A stretch of 64,000 bases of DNA, taken from contig MPNW01000341.1 in NCBI GenBank assembly GCA_011800805.1, forward strand, positions 1 to 64,000, written 5' to 3'. A program made the position numbers and the translations under genes. The notes under the pieces were generated by a model. It searched no databases. It was not told the DNA's origin and saw nothing but the letters and a program-made list of their open reading frames with translations. The number at the start of each line of letters is the position of its first letter. The first letter of the stretch is position 1. Shown one piece after another: positions 1 to 12,907 of the stretch. The stretch is from Hirudo medicinalis (lineage: Eukaryota > Annelida > Clitellata > Hirudinida > Hirudinidae).

Positions 1-74
<74 letters not shown>
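1..74. repeat. (TTA)n microsatellite at left edge
   Basis: An uninterrupted TAT/ATT triplet run begins at the window edge, so its true length is unknown. No gene is attached to it. Confidence 0.95.
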
Positions 75-75
<1 letters not shown>

Positions 76-1417
76 ACTAATGTTTAATATTGCTAGTCTT
101 TGATTCTTAAGATATAACTGGAAAGTTTTAAATTTTGTTAGAAACCAGAAATTCTGCCGGTTCCACGAGAGAGCATTTTTCAATTTGTTAAGTCAGTCAT
201 CGAGTATTGACCTCTTCTTGAAATTATTATCGTTAAGAGCTTCAGCTTCTATTGCTTCCATATGTGATCAATCACTGGAGATGGTAACGATAGTTGGATG
301 GTGATGAAGTCTAGGAGCAAATAATGTTTGAAGTAATAATGGCTTAACCGAATAACATGACCTACATATGATAGTGATCATGTGATGACGCTATTCCCCC
401 TATATGTTGTAAAAATGCTTCGATGCTCAAAGGTGTTCCCTTCCTCTTGCTTCTGAATTTAAAGGTTTTGCCTTTGTCCATCGACGAGGATTTCACTTAA
501 GCACAAGTATTACATTTGCAAATTAATCACCTGCGCTTGTACTTGAGCCTTAAGTACCTGACATGTACTCGTATTTGAGTCTCATTACTCGTTCAAATGT
601 CTACGAATAAATGTATTTAAAACAGAAGCTCGCGTCTGAAATGACGAACAGAAGCTTGAGTAAATTTCTGCTGCTCAAATATCCTCCCGTGATAAACCAA
701 CTCCCTCAATTTACCTTTTTTCTTTTATTGAGGGTGAGAGGCCATTCTTCACTCAAATGTAATTAAATAAATAAAACTTAATTGTTGAAATTAAATACAT
801 TGACTTTTTGTGTATATTGTTTTTCCGTTAACTATAAAAATGCATTTTGTAAATTTTTAGACCAGAAAATAAGTTTGCATCTGAATAACATTTTATTTAT
901 TTTAGGGTAATATTTGACTTACATTCCTACAAAAATATTAATAATGTGAATAACTTTCGTTCTGATCCAACGCCCACAACTTTTAAAATGTTTTAAATGG
1001 TCCTCTAACATGCCATCGCAAATATTTGTACGCGCAGTTGCATGTGAATTTGTGTCCATTTAAGCGTGCATTTTGTCTGTTTACTTAAGAATGTCTAAGA
1101 GAGGTAAATGTTCTTCGAAGAGGATGAGGAGCCCAGACTTCGTTACTTTCTGTTAAGTTCCGTCTATGTAAATGGACAATCAACTGATGTTAACTGAGAT
1201 TTTTGTATAGTTTGACGCAGCAGTTATCGCAACAACCTTATTCACTAACTGTCCTAACGTCCTTAAACTTACTGAAATTGAAAGATCGACATTCGATTGT
1301 GGCGCCCATTTGTTATGACAACAACACCCTAGCTGTAGTAGCTTTGACCATGATAGAGTTACCAAAAATGACATTTCAAATGCTGTTATGGACCAGGTGA
1401 GGAATAAATAGCACATA
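75..1417. other. Upstream sequence before the DDR gene, no gene recognised
   Basis: About 1.3 kb of AT-rich sequence. Short open frames exist on both strands (1180-1467 minus, 1203-1400 plus), but they overlap each other, match nothing I know and lack splice context. The promoter and any non-coding 5-prime exon of the receptor gene at 1418 probably lie here. I see no clear repeat copy. Confidence 0.5.
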
Positions 1418-2723
1418 ATGCATGTTGTTTGCTCAGCTATCGATTTCAGTAATATCACTAATATCAACAGATCACTGTTGTGGACCTTGTCATGTCTTTA
1501 TGGAGATGGGATAATGATAGCAAAATATTGCAGTTCAGATCTTGGAATGGAAAGTGGAAAAATAAAGGACGAACAGTTGAGTGCTAGTTCAAGTTTCGAC
1601 TGGAAAGTCGTAGGACCTCAAAACTCCAGGCAAGTGTCATATGAGCTTTTAATAATGTTTCAAATGTTACTGCCCTTAAATTGATATCGTGAATAGATGA
1701 AACAAAAAAGTTAGATTTGAATTTGATTAAGCATATTTCAAACTGTTTCAATACAGACGCTCGAAATCTATTTGTCCTCAGTAAATTTTACGAAACCACG
1801 TGCTAAAAATTATGATAAAATACGTTAGGTTATGAATAAGTATTCTAGGTTTTTTGGCTTAAACTTTAGTTTTTTTAAAATATGGCTAGCTAATTATCTT
1901 GGTCATCTTAGATATTAGAATGGCTAGAATTTGAAAAAAAAAAGATCAACCTCAATTAATCGAGTTAATTGTCGAAAGTTAAATCGAAGTTATTGTCTAT
2001 TGAGCAATAAATCCAAGCATTCATTATTCGTAAATAATGTTAATGTAATTAATGTCAGAGTAAGACACGATAGAGAGGGTGGAGCCTGGTGCCCAGCGAA
2101 TCCTGTTACAAGGAATTCTCGCGATTGGTTGGAAATTGACCTCATTCATCTTCATAAGATCACAGGTGTAGAAGTTCAGGGTCGATTTGGGGGGGGTCAG
2201 GTGAGGTCAAGTGAGATTCACCAGAATTTTTCACACGCGATATTATGGATGTAATTAATGAATATTATGAAATGATTATGGAATATTACAGTGATTATAA
2301 ACAGGGCCAGGAATTTGTGGAATGGTTCACACTGGAGTACAAGAGGAAAAATGCAACATTTTGGATAAAAATCGATCAGGTCAGGCATTCCAAGGCATCT
2401 CATTGAGACGTCCTTTGAATTAAGCTCATGAATTTAATGCTTTTTAAACGCATCCAATAATAATCGACATCATGCACATTATCAGATATCTTAATCTTAA
2501 TAAGCTTGTCATGATTTGATTTCCAGGTTTTCCCCGGAAATTCCAATACTTACGTGGCAGAGAGAAGAAATTTTGGAAGACCCGTCGTTGCTTCGATGAT
2601 TCGATTCCTACCTGTGGCCAACCATACGAGAACTGTCTGCCTCAGGGTTGAAGTCTACGGATGCCAGTGGTTGAGTAGGTCAAAAAATTTTAATGTTATT
2701 CCATAACTAGATGATGATGATGT

Positions 2724-2754
<31 letters not shown>

Positions 2755-5700
2755 GATGATGACGACGACGACGACGATGATGATGATGATGATGACGACG
2801 ACGACGATGGTGATGCTGATGATGATGATGAAGAAGAAGAAGATGATGATGGTGGTTGTGGTGATGACGACGACGATGATGATGATGATGATGATGAGTG
2901 CCTCGTCTCTTGCAGTCATTGACATCGAGAAAACAAATCGACCTAAACCTAACCCTTAGGTCGGTCTTGAAAAACCATATGGGATGAAAATGAATTTGAA
3001 TTTCATAAATGAAGAACCATAATTTCACCTAAATTTTCATTTGTCAAAGTTGTCGATGAAAAATGTTTTACATTTCCCTGTCTGATGTTTCGATATGAAT
3101 TTACACCGAAACGATGTTGAATTAAATAATCTCCATTCAAAGGTGGCCTACTATATTACAACCTTCCTCAAGGTCATTCAACAAATTTAAACAAGAATCA
3201 AAGTTCTGCGAATGTCAATTCGTTAGACTCGTACAATCTGACCGATGCAGTTTATGACGGTCAGATCACTAGCGGGATATTAAAGAAAGGTTAGGAAAAT
3301 TTACGATATATTATAATTATATTACATGAGTGTCGCATTTTTATCAATTATTATGTTTAAGTAAATAAATGAAAACGTAATATAACAATGTAACCCTTAA
3401 ATTATATCTAATGAGGTATTGGTTACTTGGTGGATGGAGCTTCGAGCGGATCGTACCAATCTCTAAACGAAGGCTGGTTGGGGTGGAAAGGGGAGGAACT
3501 GAATCAGGATGAAATTTGGATTGAGTTTGTCTTTGATGGTCTGAGATGTTTCAATCATGTTGATGTGTTTTTCCTTGATGAAGCATTAAAACAGGTGAGG
3601 GTAGATTCGAGCAATTTAAATTAATTGAATTTTACTATCTATTTAATAAGCTGATATATCAGGCAGGTGTTTTTGAAAGAGTTGTTTTATATTTTGCAAT
3701 TGATCGGCAATACCAAATTTCAAGGAAATTAACAATCGCCCAAAATAACGACAAAACAGAAGAAAATGTTCGACTGATCCGCATTCAAATTGATGGACAA
3801 GCAGGCAGAAGTCTTAAAATAGTTATGTTCCCTCGTTTTGATTGGATACTCATCAGTGAAATTGGCTTTTCATCGCGTTAGTGGATTTATTGCTTAAGCT
3901 CTCTTTTTTAAGTTGGGATTCGAATTAATGGTACTTTTACCAACTTAAAAAGAGATTTTTGCTCTTTATCCAATTTTTTGTATTAATCGTATCATATTTT
4001 TGAAAAAATATTTTATTTATCTTATCGTTTCATTAATAATAGTGATAATAAACTGGAATTCCATTTATTGGAACAATTAATATTTGTGAAATTACTCATG
4101 GCAGGACTTATAAATAGCACTGATGACTGTCACTATCTCAAAAATGACGACTCCTACCATTCTGAGTTTATATCTTTTCATGTCCTCATCATTGTTTCAT
4201 CTATATTGGGATCGATGTGCATCTTCGTCGTGGCATTATTTGTGGTGAAATGTTTGTTTTTTAAAACTGCAAAACATGGGGTGTGTACAAGTCGAACGGG
4301 TAGCAGCACAAAGAAATTGTCGGATGGCCTTCCCTCAAATCGAAAGAAGGTTTCCAGGAATTCCCTCTTTTCTTGGAGTGCCTGTCGTTGTAACGCTATA
4401 GAATTGATCGAAGAAGAAATGAAGAAGAACGATGCTCACGGTGAAACCCTATCTTACTTCGGCGAGAGGATGCTGCCAGAATTGCCGCAGATCATGGACT
4501 GGTCAGGTTAAGAGAAGTTAATGTCCTCATTTCCAAAGATTCTAACAAATGTTACTAAATCCATCCAAATTATCATACGCAACTTACATGTATCGAAGTT
4601 ATGAAACGGACTTTAATCAAATAAATAAATGGAATAACCACCCACTTGTGAGGCAAATCATTCAATTCCAGATCAAACTAATTCATTTAAAATCCTTTAA
4701 ATGATTTTTCTGAGGCTGACCTCACGACCCGACTGTATTTTAGTTTGCAAGAGTTAATTTGATATAAATAATTATATTTTAAAACTGCAATCGAAAATAG
4801 TTTACAACTAATTTCATTACTTACGTTACTAATTTTGAAATAAAATAATATTCAATCATTCAACCCTTCAGAGTTTTATGACGGCACCCATAAATACACC
4901 AAACCTCTTGTCCTTGATTCCGGTTCCAAAACTCCCCCATCCCATTCTAGTCCCTCCCCACTGAGGAAATTCTACCCAATCATTCTTTATCACGAAGAAA
5001 GCCAGTCTGTTTCTCCTAAACGCTCAATGATTTTAGAGCAGAAAAGCGATAAAAGTACCATTAATTCAATTCCCAACCTCAAAGATTTACCGGAGCTTAA
5101 TAACATATCTGCGGCATCTTCGCCAATGGCTACGAATAGTTTGGATAGACAAACTAGTGAAGAATGCAAATCCCTCCTTGATCAGACGTCCTCTGTAATT
5201 TCTATGTCAAAATATTTTCTTAAAAGTCAGGAATCCCTAGTAAACCTGCCTCGGGACAAACTCATTTGTCTGAAGAGAATTGGAGAAGGTATATTTGGGG
5301 AGGTTGGTAAGAAGTAAAATTCACTCGTTAAGTTGAAATTTATTAAAAGTGAAGCATAAAATGGTGGCGCAATAACGAAGTGGTTCCTGAACAAATCGAA
5401 TCACCAATTATTTTCTGACTACATTTATTCATATTTCAGCATTTTATCAGAATTAGTAAAATTAGTGCTTCTTTTAGATTTGTTTGTGTGAAATGGCCAG
5501 CCACTATCCAAGTTCACCGAGGAAAAGAGTAATACTGAAATTACTGAGAGATGAAAACTCGAGGTTAGCATCATTTATACTAGTTTTGTTTGTCACTACA
5601 CAACATTATTAATTCAAAAACATTTAAGAGGGTTTAATTAAAGTTTTAGGTTTAATTTACCATTTAAAACATGTAAAATATTTAGCTTATTAAATCATAA

Positions 5701-7764
5701 CTTTAACCCATTGATCCAAATACATCTTGGTTATCTTATGGCGATTTATTTCACTCCAGGAACATATTCATTGAAGAAGCAAAGGTGTTGGTGCATCTGA
5801 GAAATAGAAACATTGTAAGACTTGTTGGAGTCTGTTTCCAAGAAATGCCGAATTGCATAGCAACCGAATACCTCTACTTCGGAGACCTGAAGACCTTTCT
5901 CCAACAGTTTTCTTGCATCACCATCAAAATCGAACATCCGTATGGTCCGATGAGCAAAGGGATAAGGTTTGGTTTAAGTATCGACTTTCGGTCATTTGTC
6001 GTAAAATTTCGTGCACCCAATCTTTTCTTTGTTCCCTTCGTTTCTTTATTAACAATACAAAAGGTCCCTTCTCTAAATTGAAATACCGTATTTTCACCTA
6101 TATAACATGCGCTTTATATTCGATTTTACATACCATGCACCCCTTCTGCATGTTGCAGTCGTAGGCGTGGTATATGTAAAATTAAATTTACATGATTTTG
6201 ACTTCCGATCAGTTAACGACTTCGGTATTTAAATCACAAGCACAAGTTGCACAGGGTTAGGGTTAGGATGCACAGGCATCGACCAATCTGGAATTTTTTC
6301 TTAATTGTTTTTTATATTTTGATAATTTACTAATAATTATCATTGAATTAATGCATCATGATTAAACAAAGAATTATTATTTTTATTTTAATTGATTAAA
6401 AAAGTTTTTAAAAAAATTAAAAAATGCGTAAATTGGTGCATATTATCACAAATTCATTTTTACCCAAATCGTAAAAACTGTATGCTATATTCGTCCACGT
6501 CTTATATTCGTTTGCGTGTTATATTCGTGAAAATACGGTAATTGAAATTCTGATGTAGGTGGCCATCTTGGCGGGATGGGAATCTCTTCGCGATGTGCGT
6601 TTGGAGATCATTACTTTTGTGGATCAGTTATGATTTATGCTCATAAAATAAAAAATTAGGTTTAAAAAAATTCTTTGTAAAAGAAATAATAATGGATTTT
6701 AGACTATATTGAAGATGGTTAAAGACATTTGTGAAGTGGAACAAAGAAAATAAATTATAATTTATTTAATGTTGTTTTTGTTAACAATTTCCCACCACAG
6801 GTACAGCACCCTATTGTATTTCGGACATCAGATTTCTTGCGGTATGGCTTACCTCGAAGGCCACAATGTCCTCCACAGAGATCTTGCTGCAAGAAACTGC
6901 CTGGTAGGCAGGAGGGGCCTCATCAAAATATCCGACTTCTGCATGAGCCGAAAGCTTTACAATTCCACATTTTATCAAATCAAGGGCATGGCTATTCTAC
7001 CCATAAGATGGATGGCTTGGGAATCGGTCCTACTGGTGAGATCGTACAGTCTATTGTAATACTTGCCCATTATTTAAGTTATGCCAAAACTAGTTTTCTT
7101 ACCACTAATGCTGCATGATGAATGCAAATGGAAGGGGCATTATTTTAATCAGATAGAGAAGCCTTGTAATTTCTTCTTTCATAAACTTCAACCAAACCTT
7201 AATCATATTTAAGCTCATCATCGCTTAGAAATTCAATAATTCATTTATCTTTAGGGAATATTTTCATCAAAAAGTGATGTGTGGTCGTTCGGGGTCACAT
7301 TGTGGGAGATCATGACCTTAGGCAAGATTCAACCCTATGAGAAAATGTCGGACGAAGAGGTCATTGAGAATTGTCAGGGTGTGTTCCTAAACCAGTCTCA
7401 TCTATCTGTTCGCAACCTTACACTGCCCACTTACCTCGACCGGCCAGCCTCTTGCAGCGAACATTTGTATGAAGTCATGCTCACTTGTTGGAAGAGGGAA
7501 GTGGATGCGAGACCGAATTTTCCAAGCCTCAGGAACAAGCTCTTTAAACTCTACGACCTCGGCCTAGTCATGATCGATCTCGAAACGTCATCAGCTTCGT
7601 GGTCGGCCGGATGTCAGTTAAATGAATGCTTTTCCCTGGCCAGCAAGAAAAGGTACTCGTCTGACACAGAGTTTGGTGAAGACTCGGCGGTTCTCAAAAG
7701 AATCAATTCAGTTCTCCTGACCACTGACGATGATGACATCACCGACGACCACTATGAGAATTAG
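1418..7764 (+). CDS. DDR: Discoidin domain receptor tyrosine kinase (DDR1/DDR2-like)
   Basis: Single-pass receptor tyrosine kinase; family members bind collagen and signal through a cytoplasmic kinase. Exons: 1418-1629, 2059-2200, 2305-2379, 2527-2674, 3143-3289, 3416-3594, 3663-3876, 4105-4506, 4872-5302, 5478-5563, 5760-5966, 6801-7035, 7255-7764. Phases close to 995 aa (human DDR2 855, DDR1 913). Order: discoidin domain (about 40-192, with GGAWCP and CLRVEVYGC), discoidin-like domain (193-372), NST glycosylation site, transmembrane helix about 398-420, long juxtamembrane region, kinase from about 635. Visible kinase motifs: GEGIFGE loop, VILK lysine (K671), helix-C Glu (FIEEAK), HRDLAARN, PIRWMAWES, DVWSFGV. 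Oddities: the DFG motif reads DFC (codon 6940-6942), and the activation-loop tyrosine pair is FY. Intron 1 uses a GC donor. The start is uncertain; 1418 is the first in-frame ATG of exon 1 and the leader is only a weak signal peptide. Confidence 0.9.
2711..2903. repeat. GAT/GAC/GGT trinucleotide tract in DDR intron 4
   Basis: An impure triplet repeat in the 2675-3142 intron, with blocks of GAT, GGT, GAC and GAA. It lacks stops in several frames on both strands, giving spurious Met, Asp or His-rich open frames. These are not genes: the flanking exons splice in phase around it. Confidence 0.95.
6084..6540. mobile_element. MITE (non-autonomous DNA transposon) in DDR intron 11
   Basis: This 457-bp element begins TACCGTATTTTCAC and ends with its exact reverse complement GTGAAAATACGGTA, a 14-bp perfect terminal inverted repeat. 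It is flanked by the direct repeat ATTGAAA (6077-6083 and 6541-6547), read as a 7-bp target-site duplication. Both ends also carry several copies of TATATTCG or its complement. It has no coding capacity and lies in the intron between kinase exons 5760-5966 and 6801-7035. Size, TIRs and TSD fit a MITE; the superfamily is not certain. Confidence 0.85.
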
Positions 7765-8145
7765 TGTTCCGCAGAATGCGACGCTCTGATGCATACACTG
7801 ACTAGCTTTTGGTAACAGCCTTCTCGTGAAGACACAAACAAGATATTAAAAAATTTAAAAAATTGAGCTGAAAGGCAAGAGGTTAAACAACAACTAATCA
7901 AATTTATCATAAACATCAAATAACCAAAACTAAGAATTCAAAGCCCTTTACAGTTCAAGGCTTTAAAAATTAATTTTAACTCAGTAAATAAAAGCTAAGA
8001 TCTCATTGGCAGAAAGTCCAAAAATGTCTCCAAGCATGGAAATATAGTACGAATAACAGCTACATCACGAATAAAAGTGAATTCCACAGTAAATTTAATA
8101 AATTGAAATTCGGAGTGCCGAAACCACTAGAAAACTCCTTCTCGA
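7765..8145. other. Convergent intergenic gap between DDR and FLOT1
   Basis: A 381-bp gap between the stop codons of two converging genes. It should hold both 3-prime UTRs. A plus-strand AATAAA lies at 7987-7992. No repeat or further gene was seen. Confidence 0.6.
7987..7992 (+). promoter_or_regulatory. Candidate poly(A) signal of DDR
   Basis: AATAAA about 220 bp after the DDR stop codon. It is a plausible 3-prime end signal, but AATAAA is common by chance in AT-rich DNA. Confidence 0.4.
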
Positions 8146-11100
8146 TCAGCGCTTCAACTTCATGGCCTACAAAAATAAAATTCTTTCAATTATTGTCCAG
8201 GCTATATTTAAAAGTAAATTGTCAATTACCTTGGTTACATTGACACCAGTAAGGCTCTCAACCATTAGAGGAATGCGCTCCATGACCTCTAACACCTCAT
8301 TGGTCAGCTTAGCAGCTCCAATCTCACCTTTTCCAACTGAAACCATGGTGACCTTCTTGGTCTGAGACAAAGGAGCAGCAACCTCAGCAGCCATCTGGCA
8401 ACAAAACCAAATCAAAATGAATTCATTATCAACAATCAAGAAAATAAACTAATCCAAATTTTTTTTGAAATGAAGATTATAATAATTCATTCTGAAAAGC
8501 TCACAGCTAATGTTTGCATTTTAATATCATTACATCAATTGGATATATTTTCAACTTGTTATCATAACAAGTCAAAATTCGGTTACTCTCTTTCCAAACC
8601 TACAGCCAATAGTTACAATATCATATAATATAATATAATGTAACCTAATGTAACATAATAGTCACAAACCTATTCATGCAAATAACATATTTATGATGGA
8701 CTTTCAGGCCAAAATCACCATGAGAACAAAAATGGAGTTCAAACCTTTGGTAGCATTTCCAACACCATGTCCACAATGGCAGCATCCTTATATTCCTTCC
8801 ATGCCTCAGCCTTCTTCAACATCTGTTCGGCTTCGGCTTTTGCTTTTGCTTCGATGGCAAAAGCTTCGGCCTCCCCTTTCATCTGAAATAAGTAATTGTT
8901 TTATATAAATGAAAATTGTTTTATTTATATGATTGAAAATAAAAATAATAAATGAATTCAACATTCCAAGCAATGGGATAATAGCATTAATATATAACAC
9001 GATGTTGATACCGCAGGTTAATATCTAACTGATTGACTTCATAGTAATGAAGAAATTAAAACTGAGATTGTATTATTTTTTTTATAGGATATAAATTCTT
9101 AAGACTAAAGATTAAATGTCAATTAGGAATAGTAACAACAATGATGACAAAAATCTTTAAATATTGGCACTGAACAAAAGAAATCTTTTAAAACTCACTT
9201 TGATTGCCTGAGAACTGGCCTGAGCCTCCAGCATGATGCGATTCCTGATGCATCAATAACCCACTATTAAATCTAATAAAACACTTGCTTCAATTGAGCA
9301 GGCACTTCTATCCTCTTAATATTACCCATTCAATTTTTGCAGTTTTTACTTTAACCCATTAAATCATTTTAGCAAAATAATTTATCAAAAAGATCAACAA
9401 ACCAGCTCAGTTCTTTATAATCATTTTATCAAGCTTAGCAAAATCACATTAAATAAAATATTTCAACCAAATCCCCAAACCTATTGGCTTCAGCCAATTT
9501 CTCTAGTCTGAACTTCTCTGCCTCGGCTGGCTTCTTGATAGTTGCATCAAGCTCTCTCTCCCTTCTCACTATCTCCTGATCCTGCACCTGGATCTGCTGG
9601 GATCTCTCTATGACAGAGATCTGCATCTCCTCCTCCTTGATTGACTGCTTAGTCTTGGCTGCCTGGAAAAACAATAACAATTTACTATGTATAACACAAT
9701 AACAATAAAAAAAATAATAAAATTGCAATAATAATAATAATAATCACTAAAATAATAACAATAATAATAATAACAACAATAACAATAACTACAATACTTA
9801 CAATAATTGCAACAACAACAACAATAATAATAATAATATTCATTTTTATGGCAGCACGCTCGCTCCCTGGTGGTGCAGTCATTGTTGCCTTATGACTGTT
9901 GCAGGAATCCAACCCATTGAGCTTACCTGCAGGTTCAAAAGAGCAATTAACAATAAAGAATTTGTCAGCTATGATAGCAACCTAAAGCAATAAAGTGGTT
10001 ATAGATATGGCAATGAATATAAGGTCACCTGGAGAGAGTAAGCCAATTCAGCCTGTGCCTTCTTGGTGTTGACTTCCTGATCAAAGGAAGCCTTCTTGAG
10101 CTCATAGTCCCTCTGAGCTTTGGCTATCTCAATGTCATTCAAGTAGCGAGAAGCCATTCTCTGCTCTTCTGCCATTGCTTCCTAATTTTTATCAAGATAA
10201 ATATCAATTGTTTCTTGTAACTGATATTCAGAAAATTTGCAAAAATTTCTAAAATAAGACATAAATTTAATACCTAGATAAAATCCTAGGTATTAACTTA
10301 TAACTAATATATAACTAGATAAAACTAGATATGGATTTACTAAAAACTTATACTATAAAATATAATTTTGAATTTATTAGATACTGCAAACAACACACAT
10401 TTGAATGTGATTGCCAATGTAACAATTTCCTCCTAACCTTTATACCAGCATCTCTGCGTGCCTCTGCTTCACCAATCCTTGCATCCCTCTTGACCTGTGC
10501 TGTCCTTGACATCCCCAGAGCTTTCAGGTATCCCTGATGAAATCATAATCATCCTCATTATTTCCTCGCAGAAGGAGGGCCACTACCATAATCATAATCA
10601 GTGCAAATTCTACTAGCACTACCCATAAACCATTATCACCTCATCATCTTTAACATCCTTGAGGGTGTAGCTGACCACACTGATGCCCATGTTGACAAGG
10701 TCAGATGATGCCACTTCAAATACTGCCTTTGAGAATTTCTTCCGATCTTTATAGATTTCCTAATTGATAGAGGTGATTGTTTTAAAGATAATGAGTGATG
10801 AGGGCAAGTTTGTTGATTTACTAAAATGGAATTGAATTTGGCAAGAACAAAGCTGGACAAGGATGATGATGACATGGTCATATTATTGAAGGTTTCATTC
10901 TTAATCAGACATTCTTAATAACAAGAATTCACAATAGTTCACAATTCTGAATTAAAGTCCCCAAGCAAACATGGTGATAGCAACAAATACTCCCTACAGT
11001 ACCTCAACTGTCATATTCCCCATGATAGCCCTCTGGTGACCCTCCAAAGTCTCTTGTGCAATCCTCCTGATGTCCTGCTCTTGTTTCCCAAGAAATTGTT

Positions 11101-12048
11101 GGCAGGCTGCTTGCAACATCTCATGATTCTGTCCCTGGATTTTTACCTAAAAAGAGTATTAAATTTTAAATTAAAATTAATTAAATACAAATTGTGTTTC
11201 TATGTAAACATAAATTTTTTAAAAGATTAAAGTTGAATGACTATACATATTAAATAAACTTAATTTTACTTCTAAAATGGAGCTTTTATTAAGCTAAGCT
11301 GAAATAAGTTTTATGAATGTGCATGTTTCATCACAGAACCTGTGCAATGCCAGTAACAGAAATGGCAACCCCAAGCTGAGTGTAGACATGATCACTTTGG
11401 ATTTGTAGAGTCATTGTGTTTAATGACAGCCTGCAGATTGAATTGATGTAGATGATAAAAAAATGTTAGTAGAGTTCTTTTATACTATACTAACATTTTT
11501 TTTCAAAGCAAAAAGAACAAAACAAAATTTGGAATAAGATATATCTCTACTTCAAAATAATTGACATATAATTTTATAATTAGTAATTTTTATGTTCGTC
11601 ATAAACTGTGCCAATTCTCAATTAATTACAAGAAAACTAACTAAATACTAATCAATAATTATCTCAAACCTCTGAATTCTCTGCAGGCCAGGAATAACAA
11701 AGACTCTTCCTCCTGGCACAATCATTGGTTTTGCATGGCAGCAACCTTGTGTAAGACAATTTTAAACTGTGAACAAATATATCTAATACATTGTTTTCTC
11801 ATCAGGTATAATTAAATTTATTGACAATAAATTCTATGTAAATTAGTTGAAATGTTATGTAAATTATTAAAGTAGTCATGTAAAAAAATTAGTTGCTTTT
11901 AATGCAGTTTAATCTTAAGTAACAATAAAGCAAAATATTTCGAAGCGTTACAAACTAATCCATGGTACAAAAGTCAACACAAGCCGGGTAAAGTATATTT
12001 ACCTGATACCACCATGGCCTCATTGGGACCACAAGTGTGAAAAGCCAT
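8146..12048 (-). CDS. FLOT1: Flotillin-1
   Basis: Membrane-microdomain scaffold on the inner leaflet, acting in endocytosis and signalling, usually as a heterotetramer with flotillin-2. Exons in transcript order: 12048-12003, 11745-11670, 11430-11340, 11146-11003, 10759-10640, 10533-10438, 10181-10029, 9662-9481, 9244-9199, 8882-8745, 8394-8230, 8166-8146. They join in phase to 425 aa (human FLOT1 427). The N-terminus reads [16 protein letters not shown], then the PHB/SPFH domain (SVTGIAQ, QRISL-type strand, [12 protein letters not shown]), then the EA-rich coiled coil with [16 protein letters not shown] and [18 protein letters not shown]. Sequence detail ([24 protein letters not shown]) fits flotillin-1 rather than flotillin-2. 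The residue aligned with palmitoylated Cys34 of human FLOT1 is Gly35; CC at 17-18 remains. It converges on DDR and lies tail-to-head with COPS8. Confidence 0.95.
9719..9835. repeat. AAT/AAC microsatellite in FLOT1 intron
   Basis: An impure AAT and AAC triplet tract in the intron between FLOT1 exons 10181-10029 and 9662-9481. It generates an isoleucine/valine-rich open frame on the minus strand that is not a gene. Confidence 0.9.
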
Positions 12049-12907
12049 GTTTCCTCAAAGGACACTCGGAAATATTTGTCGAGCGAAATATTAAATGACC
12101 TGTTTACCGATACACAGGAGATGCGTGCCGAAGATATCGAAAATTCAAAAATAAATTTTTAAATGCAAAATATTGTTGTAAAAATGATGTAAACTCAAAA
12201 TTGTAACACGTTTCAAACAAATATTAGTTCCAGTTTTAATCAGCTCATCAGACCAGATTCAACAGGAGTGGAAGTTGCGAAACTTCAGTCGACTTCCCCA
12301 ACTTTTCCGAATTTGGCTAATGACATTTTCCTAGTTACACTGACATGGGTTGTGTTGCTGTATGCGGTGGTAATGATAGCAGTGGCTGTGCCGTGATCAC
12401 AATCAAGCCCAACCGTTTTGGCGGTTGTTGTGCCTTCACGTCCTCGTAAGGCATCTTATAAGGCACTAAACATAACCGTAAATTAAATAGATTTCTCTGA
12501 AGCATTTGAAGTGCCCCATCAGCACAGCAACAAGAATGAAGTCAATAGTCAATATTCAACTAAATTTTATGAAGGGCCAAATTTTGTTTATATCTGGTGA
12601 CCGAGAGCCAGATCTTTATGAAATCAATAGTTGTCGTTTACCAACACACATGTTTTAAAAGTAATCATAATGAACACTTTTATACATATTTTATAAGTCG
12701 GATCTGTGTAATTATTGATTAAGAAGACTTGTAAATCAATTCCACCAATTCAAAATAAGTTTTTGTATATATGAAGATTTTTAAAAAGTAAAAAGAACCG
12801 AGCGCGAATTTTTACAGCCGTCATCGGCCGGCATGTAAATGCGTTAAAAGAACTTTTAATTAGGCTACAAGAAAAACGACATCCCAGAGCCAGATAAGGC
12901 CGGTTTT
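12049..12907. other. Intergenic region between FLOT1 start and COPS8 stop
   Basis: An 859-bp region upstream of FLOT1 and downstream of COPS8, both on the minus strand. It should hold the FLOT1 promoter and 5-prime UTR and the COPS8 3-prime UTR. It is locally richer in GC and CpG (about 12270-12480) than its surroundings. I recognise no repeat or gene. Confidence 0.5.

Noticed and set aside
2696..3028. Poly-His, poly-Asp and poly-Met open frames on both strands
   Set aside because: They come from the triplet repeat at 2711-2903, which lies in a DDR intron whose flanking exons join in phase.
6254..6268. Telomere-like GGGTTAGGGTTAGG
   Set aside because: Only two units, inside the MITE; similar short GTTAGGG runs at 39359, 39863 and 51720 are isolated and do not form an array.
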